Below are positions 1 through 8,916 of a stretch of DNA of 64,000 nt, in pieces. Position numbers and translations under genes: made by a program. The notes under the pieces are model-generated. The model was not told where the DNA came from and made no database searches. It saw nothing but the letters and a program-made list of their open reading frames with translations. Origin of the DNA: Opitutaceae bacterium (GTDB taxonomy: Bacteria > Verrucomicrobiota > Verrucomicrobiia > Opitutales > Opitutaceae); contig JAEUGY010000077.1 in NCBI GenBank assembly GCA_016794625.1, positions 1 to 64,000 on the forward strand, written 5' to 3'. How positions within the stretch are numbered: the stretch's first letter is position 1; every line of letters starts with the position of its first letter.

Positions 1-244
1 CGAACAGCGCGTTAAAGAGATCATCGTCAACCAGCTCAATGTGAACGAAGAGCAGATCACGCCCCAAGCTTCGTTCCTGGACGATCTCGGTGCGGATTCG
101 CTCGACACGGTCGAGTTGATCATGGCGTTCGAAGAAGAGTTCAAGGACGAGATCAAGGGCGAGATCCCGGAGTCCGATGCAGAAAAACTGCAGACGGTCG
201 GCCAGGTGATCGAGTACATCAACGGCAAGGCGGCTTCCAAGTAA
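1..244 (+). CDS. acpP: Acyl carrier protein (5' end outside window)
   Basis: Carrier of growing acyl chains in type II fatty acid synthesis; it acts in the cytoplasm with its thiol-bearing 4'-phosphopantetheine arm. The open frame runs in from base 2 without a start, so the first few residues lie left of the window. The GADSLD motif is present, with the phosphopantetheine-accepting serine encoded at 98-100, followed by the acidic helix ([10 protein letters not shown]) typical of AcpP. The internal GTG at 41 is not the true start, because in-frame codons upstream ([12 protein letters not shown]) match the first ACP helix. It lies just before fabF, the usual fab gene order, but a strong terminator separates the two. 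Confidence 0.96.
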   Translation, partial: EQRVKEIIVNQLNVNEEQITPQASFLDDLGADSLDTVELIMAFEEEFKDEIKGEIPESDAEKLQTVGQVIEYINGKAASK

Positions 245-265
245 GCCATCATGGTTTTCTTTCGA

Positions 266-306
266 GGCGTCCAGCCGCGTCGCGGCCGGGCGCCTTTTTG
301 TTTTTT
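266..306 (+). terminator. Rho-independent terminator after acpP
   Basis: A GC-rich stem pairs GGCGTCC (266-272) with GGGCGCC (288-294, one G-T wobble). It continues through GCCG/CGGC, with one mismatch and a CGTCG loop, and is followed by TTTTTGTTTTTT. The acpP transcript should largely end here, giving high acpP output relative to fabF. Confidence 0.85.
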
Positions 307-366
307 CTTTTCCGGGGTGGTCAAAGCGACGTCGCCCCGCTAGCTTTTCTGGTCCTGCGCACCCTT

Positions 367-1620
367 ATGGATACTGCCTCCGACTCGCAGCGTGTCGTCG
401 TCACCGGTCTTGGTGTGGTTCACGGGCTTGGCCAGACGGTCGACGCCTTCTGGGCGGCTGTGGTGGCGGGACGCAACGGCATCGACCGAGTGGCCCTGTT
501 CGACCCCACCGGCTACTCCAGCCAGATCGGCGCCGAGGTGCGCGGCTGGGATCCGGATGCGCACATGGATCCGAAGGAGGTCCGCCGGAATGATCGCTAC
601 ACGCACTTTGGATTTGTGGCGGCGAAGGAGGCGTTTCGCGATGCGGGGCTGGACCTTTCGCGCGAAGACCCGGACCGGGTCGGTGTGATCATCGGGTCGG
701 GTATCGGTGGCATGGCGACATTCGAAACGCAGCACAAGCGCCTGATGGAAGGCGGACCGCGCAAGGTGTCACCCTTCACCATCCCCGCACTGATCGGCAA
801 CATGTGCTCCGGACTGGTCGCGATCGAGACCGGCGCGCGGGGGCCCAACTTTGGTCTGGTCTCCGCGTGCGCGACCGCCACGCACGCGCTGGGCGAGGCC
901 ATGCACATGATCCGGCGCGGGGATGCGGACGCCATGATCGCCGGGGGCGCGGAGGCGGCGATCACGCCTTTCGCCTATGCGAGCTTCTGTTCGATGAAGG
1001 CGATGAGCACGCGGAACGACGACCCGGCCACCGCCTGTCGGCCGTTTTCCCTCGGGCGTGACGGTTTCATCATGGGTGAAGGCGCCGGGGTCCTGGTGAT
1101 CGAGTCGCTCGCCCACGCCCGGGCCCGGGGCGCCCGCATCTATTGCGAACTCGCGGGCTACGCCGCCACGGCCGACGCCCACCACATCACCCAGCCCGAT
1201 CCCGAGGGCAAGGGGCTCTCCATGGCCATGCGCCGGGCTCTGGCCAGCGGTGGTGTCCGGCCGGAACAGGTCGATTACATCAACGCCCACGGCACGAGCA
1301 CGCCCTACAATGACAAGTTCGAGACACTCGCGATCAAGCGGGTCTTCGGCGACCATGCGCGGCGTCTGGCCGTCAGTTCGACCAAGTCCATGACCGGTCA
1401 CTTGCTGGGCGCGGCCGGCGGCATCGAGAGCGTCATCAGCGTCAAGACGCTCCAGAGCGGCACGATCGCGCCGACCATCAATCTCCACGAACCCGATCCG
1501 GAGTGCGACCTCGACTACGTGCCGAATGTGGCGCGCTCCGCCCCGGTTTCCACGGTCCTGAGCAACAACCTCGGTTTCGGCGGGCAAAACGCTGCGATTG
1601 TCTTTCGCGCGCTCACTTGA
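367..1620 (+). CDS. fabF: Beta-ketoacyl-ACP synthase II
   Basis: Condenses malonyl-ACP with acyl-ACP in fatty acid elongation. From the ATG at 367 the protein is 417 residues, close to the usual ~413. The open frame continues upstream, but those codons overlap the acpP terminator and look nothing like FabF. The thiolase-fold catalytic triad is visible: Cys168 in SACATATHAL, His308 in NAHGTSTPYND and His345 in KSMTGHLLGAAGG, with Lys340 also conserved. The glycine-rich GFGGQNAA end is normal. It converges on rpmB across a bidirectional terminator. FabF is favoured over FabB by the motif context and its position next to acpP. Confidence 0.95.
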   Translation: MDTASDSQRVVVTGLGVVHGLGQTVDAFWAAVVAGRNGIDRVALFDPTGYSSQIGAEVRGWDPDAHMDPKEVRRNDRYTHFGFVAAKEAFRDAGLDLSREDPDRVGVIIGSGIGGMATFETQHKRLMEGGPRKVSPFTIPALIGNMCSGLVAIETGARGPNFGLVSACATATHALGEAMHMIRRGDADAMIAGGAEAAITPFAYASFCSMKAMSTRNDDPATACRPFSLGRDGFIMGEGAGVLVIESLAHARARGARIYCELAGYAATADAHHITQPDPEGKGLSMAMRRALASGGVRPEQVDYINAHGTSTPYNDKFETLAIKRVFGDHARRLAVSSTKSMTGHLLGAAGGIESVISVKTLQSGTIAPTINLHEPDPECDLDYVPNVARSAPVSTVLSNNLGFGGQNAAIVFRALT

Positions 1621-1637
1621 TCGTCGCGGAGGGGCAC

Positions 1638-1668
1638 AAAAAAACCCGCAGCTCAAGCTGCGGGTTTT
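1638..1668. terminator. Bidirectional terminator between fabF and rpmB
   Basis: A perfect 9-bp stem, CCCGCAGCT (1645-1653) / AGCTGCGGG (1656-1664), is flanked by A-rich DNA on the left and TTTT on the right. It can therefore terminate both the rightward fabF and the leftward rpmB transcripts. Confidence 0.85.
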
Positions 1669-1687
1669 CCAGAAAGGGTGGAAAGGG

Positions 1688-1918
1688 TTAAACCTTCTGC
1701 ACCAGACCAGCCTTGATCGCCTTGACGGCGACCCAGACGCGCTTCGTGCCGCCGTTTGCGGTCCGGATGCGAATACGTTGCAGGTTCGGGCGGAACTTGC
1801 GAGGCGTGATGCTCGTGACGTGCGTGCCGATGCCTCCGCTCTTTTTGCTCTGACCTTTACGGTTGATGCGGGAGCCTTTGACAGGACGCCTACCAGTGAT
1901 TGCGCAGATACGGGCCAT
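1688..1918 (-). CDS. rpmB: 50S ribosomal protein L28
   Basis: Large-subunit ribosomal protein of 76 residues. It begins MARICAITGRRP, which matches the L28 N-terminus, so the ATG at 1918 is chosen over the in-frame upstream start at 1945. The core FRPNLQRIRI and TANGGTKRVWV segments are typical of L28. Between the N-terminal part and PNLQ there is a Gly/Ser/Lys-rich insertion (residues ~22-37) absent from the E. coli form and reminiscent of chlamydial L28. No CxxC zinc-ribbon pairs are present, so this is a zinc-independent (C-minus) form. Confidence 0.95.
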   Translation of the reverse strand: MARICAITGRRPVKGSRINRKGQSKKSGGIGTHVTSITPRKFRPNLQRIRIRTANGGTKRVWVAVKAIKAGLVQKV

Positions 1919-1978
1919 AAACGAGGTGGTTAAAGGGTCGGACATAAAGACCCGAGTCCGGTCAGTGCAAGGGGAATT

Positions 1979-2965
1979 TTACCATCGATGCGCAGATAGC
2001 ACCTGGAACTTCTGTCCGAGGTGCCCGGGATGCAGCAATTGGAGGAGCGCCCGCTTGCGTTCACTGCGCTCGCCGCCCTCCGCAGCCAGACTCGCCTTGA
2101 GGTAGCGGGCGGCGTGTCGGATGAAGAAGGCTTCCTGGGAGACGACCACCGGGGCGGCAAAGCCGTGACGGGCCAGCGTTTCCTCCAACCAGTCCCAGCA
2201 GACATGCACCGTCAGGTCCTGCTCGCCCGGCCTGGCGAGCAAGTCGTTTGATTGTTGATGGTTCCAATAGGCCCGGGCGGTCCCTTGGGGGGTGGCTTCC
2301 ATCAGTTCCCGGAGGCTCTTGCCGTAATCGCAGGCCACAAACACGCCGGTCCAGGGTTGCGCCACCAAGGTCTCCAGAAGCTCGATCGACGCGCGCGGAG
2401 CATCCAAGCGATGTCCCTCCGCCGCGGCGTCCGGCAACCAGGGTTCACGGCAGGGCCCCAATTCCACTTCCTCCAGCGAGTCGCCCCGCAGGGTCACGCC
2501 GATCTCCACCCAATGGTCGGAACGACGGATGAATCGACGAAAGGGTTGTGCATCAAAGAGTTCGTTCGAGAATACCAGGGTGGGTCCGTGCAGCTTCAAC
2601 GGTTCTCCGAGTCGCCTGACTTCCGTGCGGGCGAAGGGATGGGAAACCGAGTCGAGCACGGCCCGTCCGGGCTCCGCACCCACTTCCACGAACGTGAAGG
2701 TTCCCGGATCGCGGCCACCGAGGAGAGACACCAGCGCCGCCGCCACAAGCTCGCCGAACCAGCGGCCGCTGGTGGTGGCGGTGAAAAAATCGGTCCCGGG
2801 CGACCGTCCGACCCGTTGTTTGCCCGCCCGGTAGTAGCCGCACTCGGGGTCATAGAGCGCGGTCTCGACGAACTGATCAAAGCGGACCCCCGGACCCACC
2901 GCCTGGTCTAGGCGCCGCCGAAAGGCTTGGAGGAAGGGGATGGAGGGGACGGACGCGAGGGACAC
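1979..2965 (-). CDS. MidA-type class I SAM-dependent methyltransferase
   Basis: Member of the MidA/NDUFAF7 (DUF185) family. Mitochondrial members methylate an arginine in a complex I subunit; bacterial substrates are less clear. The protein has 328 residues. Family signatures seen are DPECGYY (39-45), the SAM-binding strand VEVGAEPG (93-100) and SNELFDAQPF (133-142), followed by a C-terminal Rossmann-like half. Motif I has an AE insertion in the usual E-x-G-P-G loop, but the glycines remain. It is divergent from the CtpA-type protease gene and has no obvious operon partner. Confidence 0.88.
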   Translation of the reverse strand: MSLASVPSIPFLQAFRRRLDQAVGPGVRFDQFVETALYDPECGYYRAGKQRVGRSPGTDFFTATTSGRWFGELVAAALVSLLGGRDPGTFTFVEVGAEPGRAVLDSVSHPFARTEVRRLGEPLKLHGPTLVFSNELFDAQPFRRFIRRSDHWVEIGVTLRGDSLEEVELGPCREPWLPDAAAEGHRLDAPRASIELLETLVAQPWTGVFVACDYGKSLRELMEATPQGTARAYWNHQQSNDLLARPGEQDLTVHVCWDWLEETLARHGFAAPVVVSQEAFFIRHAARYLKASLAAEGGERSERKRALLQLLHPGHLGQKFQVLSAHRW

Positions 2966-3104
2966 GGGAGCACAGTTGTGCGTCAGGCAAAAACGTCGAG
3001 TCGTACTTATCCCCTGATGGGCAGGTGCCTAGGCCCGCTTGGGGCTCGTGGACGGAGCCGTCGGCCGTGCTTCAGGCGAGTCCCCAATTTACAATCGGCC
3101 GACA

Positions 3105-4403
3105 ATGCTCACGATTGCGACGATGCTTAAACGTTTTCTGACCATCGCCAGCGGTGCGCTCGTCGGCACGGTGCTCGCCTTCACGGCCGCGAATTTCGCG
3201 TCGGCCTGGGGGCTGTGGCCCAATCGCGAACTCGATCGGTCTTCGAGTTATGTGAAGCAGGTGATGGAGCTCGTGGCGGAAAACTATGTCGACGGCACCA
3301 AGGCGGGTTACGATCAGCTGACGAAGTCCGCCCTGCACGGTCTGCTGGAGTCGCTCGATCCGCACTCCGAGTTTCTCGAGGCGCGCGACTTCAAGGAGCT
3401 GGAGGAAGACATGAACGCCGAGTTCGGAGGCATCGGTGTGCAGGTGGAAATGCGCGAGGGTCGGGTGGTGGTCATTGCACCCATCGCGGGCACGCCGGGG
3501 GATCGTGCGGGCATCCAACGAGGCGATGCCATCGTGGCGGTCGACGGCAAACGCCTCGAAAAGTCTCCCATGAACGACGTGATCGACCACCTGCGGGGCA
3601 AACCGCGCAGCCGGGTGACGGTGCAGTTCTTTCGTCCTTCGACCAAGCGTGAGTTCGAGGTCACGCTCGTGCGCGAAATCATCAAAGTGGAAAGCGTGCG
3701 CGATGTCCGGCTGCTGCCGGACCGCATCGGGTACGTGCAGTTGACGCAGTTTTCGGAGCGCACGGGCGCTGAGTTTGGGGAGGCGCTCAAGAAGCTCACC
3801 ACCCAGGGCATGTCCGCGTTGGTGCTCGATCTGCGCAACAATCCCGGCGGTTTGCTCGACGCCGCGGTGGAGGTCTCGGAACCGTTCTTCAACAAAGGAG
3901 AGTTGATTGTCTACACCCAGGGTCGCGATCCGAAGGATCGGGAGGAGTTCCTCGCCGAGTCGCGGCGTCCCGCCCTCGCGGTGCCGGTGGTGGTGCTGAT
4001 CAATTCCGGCACCGCCAGCGCCGCGGAAATCGTCGCCGGCGCCCTGCGCGACACCCGCAAGGCCGTGATCGTCGGTGAGCGGTCGTTTGGCAAGGGGTCG
4101 GTGCAGTCGATCTTTCAACTCAAGAATGGCGAGGGACTGCGGCTCACCACCGCGCGCTACTACACGCCGAGCGGAGTCACCATCCACGAAAAGGGGGTCG
4201 AGCCGCAGGTGAACGTCGTCATGACGCCCGAGGAGGACAGCCAGCTGCGGTTGCAGCGGGCGCGTAGTGACGTGACGGATGCAAAGGAGTTTGTCGACCG
4301 TTTCGGCTTCGCCCCAATCGCCGACCGGCAGCTCGATGCGGCGGTGGAGGTGGCCCGGGGACTCCTGGCCTGGGCTGAGCGCACGGGCGCCGCTCCGCAC
4401 TGA
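3105..4403 (+). CDS. S41 family carboxyl-terminal processing peptidase
   Basis: Periplasmic serine protease of the CtpA/Prc family that trims C-termini of envelope proteins. From the ATG at 3105 it has 432 residues; an alternative start is the ATG at 3123. An N-terminal hydrophobic segment (10-30) acts as signal or anchor. A PDZ domain lies at ~105-185 (GVQVEMREGRVVV, GDAIVAVDG), followed by the tail-specific protease domain. The catalytic dyad is Ser305 in NSGTASAAE and Lys330 in FGKGS, and the conserved LDLRNNPGGLL strand precedes them. tsaD follows 18 bases downstream and may be cotranscribed. Confidence 0.95.
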   Translation: MLTIATMLKRFLTIASGALVGTVLAFTAANFASAWGLWPNRELDRSSSYVKQVMELVAENYVDGTKAGYDQLTKSALHGLLESLDPHSEFLEARDFKELEEDMNAEFGGIGVQVEMREGRVVVIAPIAGTPGDRAGIQRGDAIVAVDGKRLEKSPMNDVIDHLRGKPRSRVTVQFFRPSTKREFEVTLVREIIKVESVRDVRLLPDRIGYVQLTQFSERTGAEFGEALKKLTTQGMSALVLDLRNNPGGLLDAAVEVSEPFFNKGELIVYTQGRDPKDREEFLAESRRPALAVPVVVLINSGTASAAEIVAGALRDTRKAVIVGERSFGKGSVQSIFQLKNGEGLRLTTARYYTPSGVTIHEKGVEPQVNVVMTPEEDSQLRLQRARSDVTDAKEFVDRFGFAPIADRQLDAAVEVARGLLAWAERTGAAPH

Positions 4404-4421
4404 CGTGATCCGTCCCGACGC

Positions 4422-5450
4422 ATGATCCTCGCTCTCGAAAGCTCCTGCGACGAAACCGCGATCGCTCTCTTTGATCCCGCACGCGGACTGCAGGGGGAGT
4501 GGATCCGCAGCCAGATTGCCCTGCACGAAGGCTACGGCGGGGTGGTGCCGGATCTGGCCACGCGCGAGCACCTGCAGGCGATCCAGCCCTTGTTGCGCGA
4601 GGCGCAGGCGGTGGATGCCGGCTTGGCCGGGGTCACCCGGGTGGCGGTGACGCAGGGGCCCGGGCTGGCGGGCTGCCTGGCCATCGGGGTCGCCGCAGCC
4701 AAGGCGCTGGCCTACGCGTTGAATGTGCCGCTGGTCGGCGTCAATCACCTGCGAGGTCATGCCTTTTCGCCCTTCATCGCCCTTCACGCCGAGAATCCAG
4801 CGGGATTTGACCGGCGGTGGGAGGAACTCACACCGCATCTCGGACTCATCGTTTCAGGAGGGAATACGCTGCTCTTTCGTCTCGGTGCTGATCGGAACAT
4901 CGCGGTCATTTCCAGCACGCGGGACGACGCCGCGGGAGAGGCGCTCGACAAGGGGGCCAAGCTGCTGGGCCTCGGTTATCCCGGCGGACCGCTGATCGAG
5001 GCGCTCGCGACGCAAGGCGATCCGCGGGCGTTTGAGTTTCCCCGCGGTCTGGGGGGGCGCGAAGAACTCGAGTTCAGTTTTTCCGGTCTCAAGACCAGCC
5101 TTCGCTACCGACTGGAGAAAATGACGGCCGAGGAGGTGGTCGCCCGGCGGGCGGATCTTTGCGCCAGCTATCAGCACGCGGTGATCGATGCGCTGGTGCG
5201 AAAGACATGGGCCGCGTTTGACCGGGAGGAGGTTCGCAGCATCGGCCTTTCCGGGGGCGTGGCCAACAATCGCAGCCTGCGGACAGCGTTGGGCCGGGCC
5301 GCTGGTCAACGGGGCGTTCCATTGCTCGCCGCCGCGCCGCAGCACACGGGAGACAACGCCGGCATGATCGCCTTCGCGGCGTGGTGTGATCCGGCAGCGC
5401 AGCCGACGGCATTGACGGCCTTGCGGATCGCTCCCGGCCTCACCCTCTGA
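4422..5450 (+). CDS. tsaD: tRNA N6-adenosine threonylcarbamoyltransferase
   Basis: Transfers threonylcarbamoyl to A37 of ANN-decoding tRNAs, making t6A, together with TsaB, TsaE and TsaC. The protein is 342 residues, full length for TsaD. The start MILALESSCDET is the classic N-terminus. Metal ligands His109 and His113 sit in NHLRGH, and the third ligand is the aspartate of HTGDNAG near the C-terminus. The ASKH-fold nucleotide motifs SGGNT, FSFSGLKTSL and GGVANNRSLR are all present. It converges on rpoN with only 15 bases between the stops and no visible hairpin. Confidence 0.97.
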   Translation: MILALESSCDETAIALFDPARGLQGEWIRSQIALHEGYGGVVPDLATREHLQAIQPLLREAQAVDAGLAGVTRVAVTQGPGLAGCLAIGVAAAKALAYALNVPLVGVNHLRGHAFSPFIALHAENPAGFDRRWEELTPHLGLIVSGGNTLLFRLGADRNIAVISSTRDDAAGEALDKGAKLLGLGYPGGPLIEALATQGDPRAFEFPRGLGGREELEFSFSGLKTSLRYRLEKMTAEEVVARRADLCASYQHAVIDALVRKTWAAFDREEVRSIGLSGGVANNRSLRTALGRAAGQRGVPLLAAAPQHTGDNAGMIAFAAWCDPAAQPTALTALRIAPGLTL

Positions 5451-5465
5451 GGCCGACTCACGGCT

Positions 5466-6956
5466 TCAGGTGTAGTCGCGGCGCAGGTTGCTGGGAAGCA
5501 GTCCGAGCTCTTCGCGGTACTTGGCGACGGTGCGCCGGGCGATGTTGATGCCCTTTTCCTGCAGCTTGGCCACGATCTCCTGATCGCTCAGCGGGTGACT
5601 CTTGTCCTCCAGCGACACCAGTTCGTCGATCATCTCTTTCACGCTGGTGTTGGAGACCGATTCCCCGCTGTCGGCCTGATATCCGGGCGTGAAGAAGAAC
5701 TTAAACTCAAACACGCCGTGGGGCGTCTTGATGAACTTGTTCGCAATGGCGCGGCTGACCGTCGTTTCGTGCACGCCCACCGCGTCGGCAATCTGGGTCA
5801 TGGTGAGGGGCTTCAGCTTGGCCACACCCTCCCGGAAGAATTCTTCCTGCACCTTGATGATCTCGCGGGTGATGCGTTCGATCGTCTGCTGGCGCTGCTC
5901 GATGGAGTTGATCAGGAACTTGCCCGATCGCATGCGCTCGCGCACGTAGTCGCGTTCGTCCTTCGAAAGAGACCCTTTGGCGATCATCTCCTTGTAGGTA
6001 TTCGAAATGCGCAGGCGCGGAATGTAGTCGCTGTTGAGGATGATCTTCCACTCGCCGCGATCGTCCTCGACGGTCACATCCGGAACCACCACCCGATTGT
6101 TGTCATCCGCAAACCGACGCCCGGGGGCCGGGTCCAGGGTGCCGATCTCTTCAATCGCCTCCTGCACGTCGTCCATGTGGGCGCCGATCTTGCGGGCGAT
6201 CTCCGGAATGCGGCGCCGGGTCAGCAAGGTAAAATGATCGCGGACGATCCTCGCCGCGAGGGAGTCGCCCCGGCCTTTGGCCTGCAACTGCAGTACGAGA
6301 CATTCTCCGAGGTCTTTTGCTCCAATTCCCGCGGGCTCAAAGGCCTTCAGCGTCTTCAGGGCCTCCTGCACGACGTCGAGGGGCAATCCGGTCTGGAGGG
6401 CCACGTCCGAGGCGGTCTGGGTAAGGAAACCGCGGTCATCGAGGCTTCCAACCAGGTGTTGCATCGCGACCATCGCCGGTTTGCCGAGGTCGGTCATCTC
6501 CGCCTGCCGCATGAGGTGCTCCTGTAGCGACGTCTCGGTCACCAGCGAATCGAAAAAGTGCTGCCGCTTTTCTGCATCATCCGCGGTGAAGGGCTGGGCG
6601 CCTCCCGCGTTGCTCATGTAGTCCCGCCAATCTTCGTCGAGCTTGGTGAGGATATCGAACTCCTTCGAGAAATCCATTTGCTCACGCTCATTGCTCTGCG
6701 AAGGCGTCTCATTGGGACCCTCGCCATCGCGATTGAGGTTGTCGCGCTCGCGCTCCTCGGACTGCTGCTCGAGGCTCGTGCCTTCCATGGGCAGCTCTTC
6801 CAGCGTCGGATTGTTCTGGAGCTCCTCTTGAATGACGGATCGCAGGTCGAGCGCGGCCACCTGAAGGATTTTCAGCGACTGCCTCAGCTGGGGGGCAAGA
6901 ACCAGAGACTGGGTCTGCCGCTGGCGGAGGTCCTGACTAAAGCCGGGTCCAGCCAT
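5466..6956 (-). CDS. rpoN: RNA polymerase sigma-54 factor
   Basis: Alternative sigma factor for -24/-12 promoters that need AAA+ activators. It has 496 residues. The glutamine/leucine-rich Region I is at the N-terminus (QSLVLAPQLRQSLKILQ), followed by an acidic, low-complexity Region II (~60-100), the core-binding domain, and a helix-turn-helix (IADAVGVHETTVSRAIANK). The RpoN box ARRTVAKYRE is at 473-482. No sigma-54 promoter or bacterial enhancer-binding protein is evident in the window, so its targets lie elsewhere. Confidence 0.97.
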   Translation of the reverse strand: MAGPGFSQDLRQRQTQSLVLAPQLRQSLKILQVAALDLRSVIQEELQNNPTLEELPMEGTSLEQQSEERERDNLNRDGEGPNETPSQSNEREQMDFSKEFDILTKLDEDWRDYMSNAGGAQPFTADDAEKRQHFFDSLVTETSLQEHLMRQAEMTDLGKPAMVAMQHLVGSLDDRGFLTQTASDVALQTGLPLDVVQEALKTLKAFEPAGIGAKDLGECLVLQLQAKGRGDSLAARIVRDHFTLLTRRRIPEIARKIGAHMDDVQEAIEEIGTLDPAPGRRFADDNNRVVVPDVTVEDDRGEWKIILNSDYIPRLRISNTYKEMIAKGSLSKDERDYVRERMRSGKFLINSIEQRQQTIERITREIIKVQEEFFREGVAKLKPLTMTQIADAVGVHETTVSRAIANKFIKTPHGVFEFKFFFTPGYQADSGESVSNTSVKEMIDELVSLEDKSHPLSDQEIVAKLQEKGINIARRTVAKYREELGLLPSNLRRDYT

Positions 6957-7210
6957 GATAAAAAATCACCGTCCGAGCCGATGAACCAAGCCGCTCAATG
7001 CGGACACCGCCGCGAGGCGATGAGATGAAGAGCAGGGCGGCAGAACGGCACTCGTAGCCGGGAGAACCCGCCCTTGGCGACCGGTCGGTCGGCCTTCGAA
7101 GGTCTGTTGGTGGGTGGTGAACACGCGTCCGCAGGAGAATCGGCACGGCGCAAGCTGGCAAGAGGGGAAATTGTAGCTAGCACGAAATCTGCTTCAGGGG
7201 ATGCGTGCAG

Positions 7211-7244
7211 TTGACAGAGTGGGGTGGCGGCCTAGGGTTTTCCG
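7211..7244 (+). promoter_or_regulatory. Possible promoter of the Fe-S carrier gene
   Basis: TTGACA (7211-7216), a 16-base spacer and TAGGGT (7233-7238) lie directly in front of the ATG at 7245. Initiation from this pair would give a leaderless or nearly leaderless mRNA. The -35 is perfect and the -10 is poor, so this is a tentative call. The remaining bases between rpoN and this site (6957-7210) show no gene or RNA that I recognise. Confidence 0.3.
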
Positions 7245-7565
7245 ATGATTACGCTCACACCTCGCGCCGCCCAGCAGGTTCGCTCGATGTTGCAGGACGT
7301 GGAGGGCGCGGAGCAGAAACGGCTGCGTGTGTTCGTCGAAACGGGCGGCTGCTCCGGGTTTCAGTACGGGATGTCATTCGACGTGCAAAAGGCGGACGAT
7401 CAGGTCCTCGAGAGTGAAGGGCTGTCCATTCTCATGGATCCGACGAGTCTGGCGTACATGAATGGCTCGGCCATCGACTTTGATGACGGCTTGCAGGGCA
7501 AGGGGTTCGAAATCAAAAATCCGAACGCGCAGAGCACCTGTGGCTGCGGCAAGTCCTTCGCTTGA
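7245..7565 (+). CDS. erpA: A-type iron-sulfur cluster insertion protein (ErpA/IscA/HesB family)
   Basis: Carries and delivers Fe-S clusters to apo-proteins. It has 106 residues, the family's usual size. The three cluster-binding cysteines are Cys36 in TGGCSGFQYG and Cys99/Cys101 in STCGCGKSF. The NPNA stretch before the CGC motif and the YGMSFD region resemble ErpA more than SufA. No isc or suf genes are adjacent, so it is a stand-alone carrier here. It converges with ubiE. Confidence 0.92.
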   Translation: MITLTPRAAQQVRSMLQDVEGAEQKRLRVFVETGGCSGFQYGMSFDVQKADDQVLESEGLSILMDPTSLAYMNGSAIDFDDGLQGKGFEIKNPNAQSTCGCGKSFA

Positions 7566-7638
7566 GCGTCGGATGTCCGGCGCGGTGAACGGCCGGAGCG
7601 AATCATGGGGCCGTTGGACTCGCCCGGGCGAGGCAATG

Positions 7639-8346
7639 TCAGGCCGGTAGCACTTGCGCCTGGTGGAGGGCGACAATGCCGAGGGTCAGGCGGTCCGCCC
7701 GCGGCGCGGAAAATCCCGCCGCCGCCAGCTCCTGCGTGAGAGCCTCATGGGTGGGAAACGATTCGACGGAACCGCACAGGTAGTCGTACGCCCCACGATC
7801 ACCGGTCACCAGTCCCGCCACCCAGGGAAGCAGGTGGCGGAGGTAGAAAAAATAAAAGGGTCGGAACCAGCGATACGGTTGCGAGAACTCGAGCACAAAG
7901 AGATGCCCGCCCTGGCGTAGGACGCGTCGCATTTCGCGCAGCGCGCGGCCCCGATCCGCCATGTTGCGCAGGCCGAAGGACACCGTGACGGCATCAAAGC
8001 TGGCATCCGGCAGGGGGAGATCGAGTCCGTCTCCCTGTCGAAACACGACATTCGCAAACGCACCCGAGGTGGCTGCCTTTTTGATTTCCGCCTCGTCGAG
8101 CATGGGCTGGCAGAAATCCATGCCCACAATGGCGGTGGACGTCGGCAGCCCGCGACTCAGCGCGAAGGCCACATCTCCGCTGCCGGTCGCGAGGTCGAGC
8201 ACGTCGGCCGGCTGGGTCCGGCCCACAGATTTGACGAGGCAGCGGCGCCACCAGAGGTCAATTCCACCACTCAACAGGCGGTTCGCGAGGTCATAGCGAC
8301 GCGCGATGCGGGAGAACATGGAATTGACGGCAACGGGGTCCGGCAT
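7639..8346 (-). CDS. ubiE: Demethylmenaquinone / ubiquinone C-methyltransferase
   Basis: SAM-dependent C-methylation of the quinone ring in menaquinone (and, where present, ubiquinone) synthesis. The chosen ATG at 8346 gives 235 residues starting MPDPVAVNSMFSRIA, which fits the family. The open frame continues upstream to 8757, but that part is antisense to the HD gene and non-homologous. SAM-binding motif DLATGSGDVAFAL is at 51-63, and the family signatures SFGLRNMADR (123-132) and GGHLFVLEFSQP (146-157) are present. In this lineage menaquinone is the likelier product, so MenG is an equally good name. Confidence 0.93.
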   Translation of the reverse strand: MPDPVAVNSMFSRIARRYDLANRLLSGGIDLWWRRCLVKSVGRTQPADVLDLATGSGDVAFALSRGLPTSTAIVGMDFCQPMLDEAEIKKAATSGAFANVVFRQGDGLDLPLPDASFDAVTVSFGLRNMADRGRALREMRRVLRQGGHLFVLEFSQPYRWFRPFYFFYLRHLLPWVAGLVTGDRGAYDYLCGSVESFPTHEALTQELAAAGFSAPRADRLTLGIVALHQAQVLPA

Positions 8347-8445
8347 GGCGAGGGTCGAACCGAACGCCAAATCGCGCCCAAGGCAACCTCCGAGGCGGAT
8401 TTGCGGGCTCGCCTTGGTCCCCGGCGCGTTTCTAGCCTCGTTGCC

Positions 8446-8916
8446 GTGACTTCCCTGTCCCCACCTGATGCTTCGGCCCCGGATTGGGTGGCACTGGCCG
8501 CTCGCATCGCAACCGAAGCCCACGCAGGGCAGGTGCGAAGGGATGGCATCACCCCGTACGTCAAACATCCGGAGTCCGTCGCCGCCCGAGTCGCGGGTGA
8601 TCCCCGGGCGGAAGCCGTGGCGTGGTTGCATGATGTCTTGGAGGACACGTCCTGGACGGCTTCTGACTTGCGGCGCGAGGGTCTGCCGCCCGAGGTCGTC
8701 GATGCGGTGGTGCTGCTGACCAAGGCGGACGGGGGAGACTACGGTGCCTACTTGCACCGGGTGCGCGCGAACCCGCTGGCCTGTCGCGTCAAGATAGCGG
8801 ACATGCTGGCCAATCTGGCCGACCGGCCCACGGATCGGCAGATTGCCAAATACGCCCAGGGTCTGCTGGTGCTCACGGGTACGCCTCCTTTGCCTTCGCC
8901 GAACGTAGCATCATGA
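8446..8916 (+). CDS. HD-domain phosphohydrolase (SpoT/MESH-like)
   Basis: Small single-domain HD hydrolase, 156 residues from the GTG at 8446; a TTG at 8401 is an alternative start. Metal-ligand motifs in order are EAHAGQVRRDG (His26), KHPE (His41), WLHDVLEDT (His62-Asp63) and KIADMLANL. This pattern resembles the hydrolase half of RelA/SpoT and the MESH1-type small alarmone hydrolases, so ppGpp or a related nucleotide is a plausible substrate; this is inference. There is no synthetase, TGS or ACT domain. Its stop overlaps the next start by the 4-base ATGA, so it is translationally coupled to an L,D-transpeptidase. Confidence 0.82.
   Translation: MTSLSPPDASAPDWVALAARIATEAHAGQVRRDGITPYVKHPESVAARVAGDPRAEAVAWLHDVLEDTSWTASDLRREGLPPEVVDAVVLLTKADGGDYGAYLHRVRANPLACRVKIADMLANLADRPTDRQIAKYAQGLLVLTGTPPLPSPNVAS

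Noticed and set aside
3072..4838. Minus-strand open frame (588 codons)
   Set aside because: Antisense to the CtpA-type protease and tsaD; no domain signatures.
6957..7210. Possible structured RNA upstream of rpoN
   Set aside because: No match to SRP RNA, RNase P, tmRNA or 6S signatures; only scattered short inverted repeats expected in GC-rich DNA.
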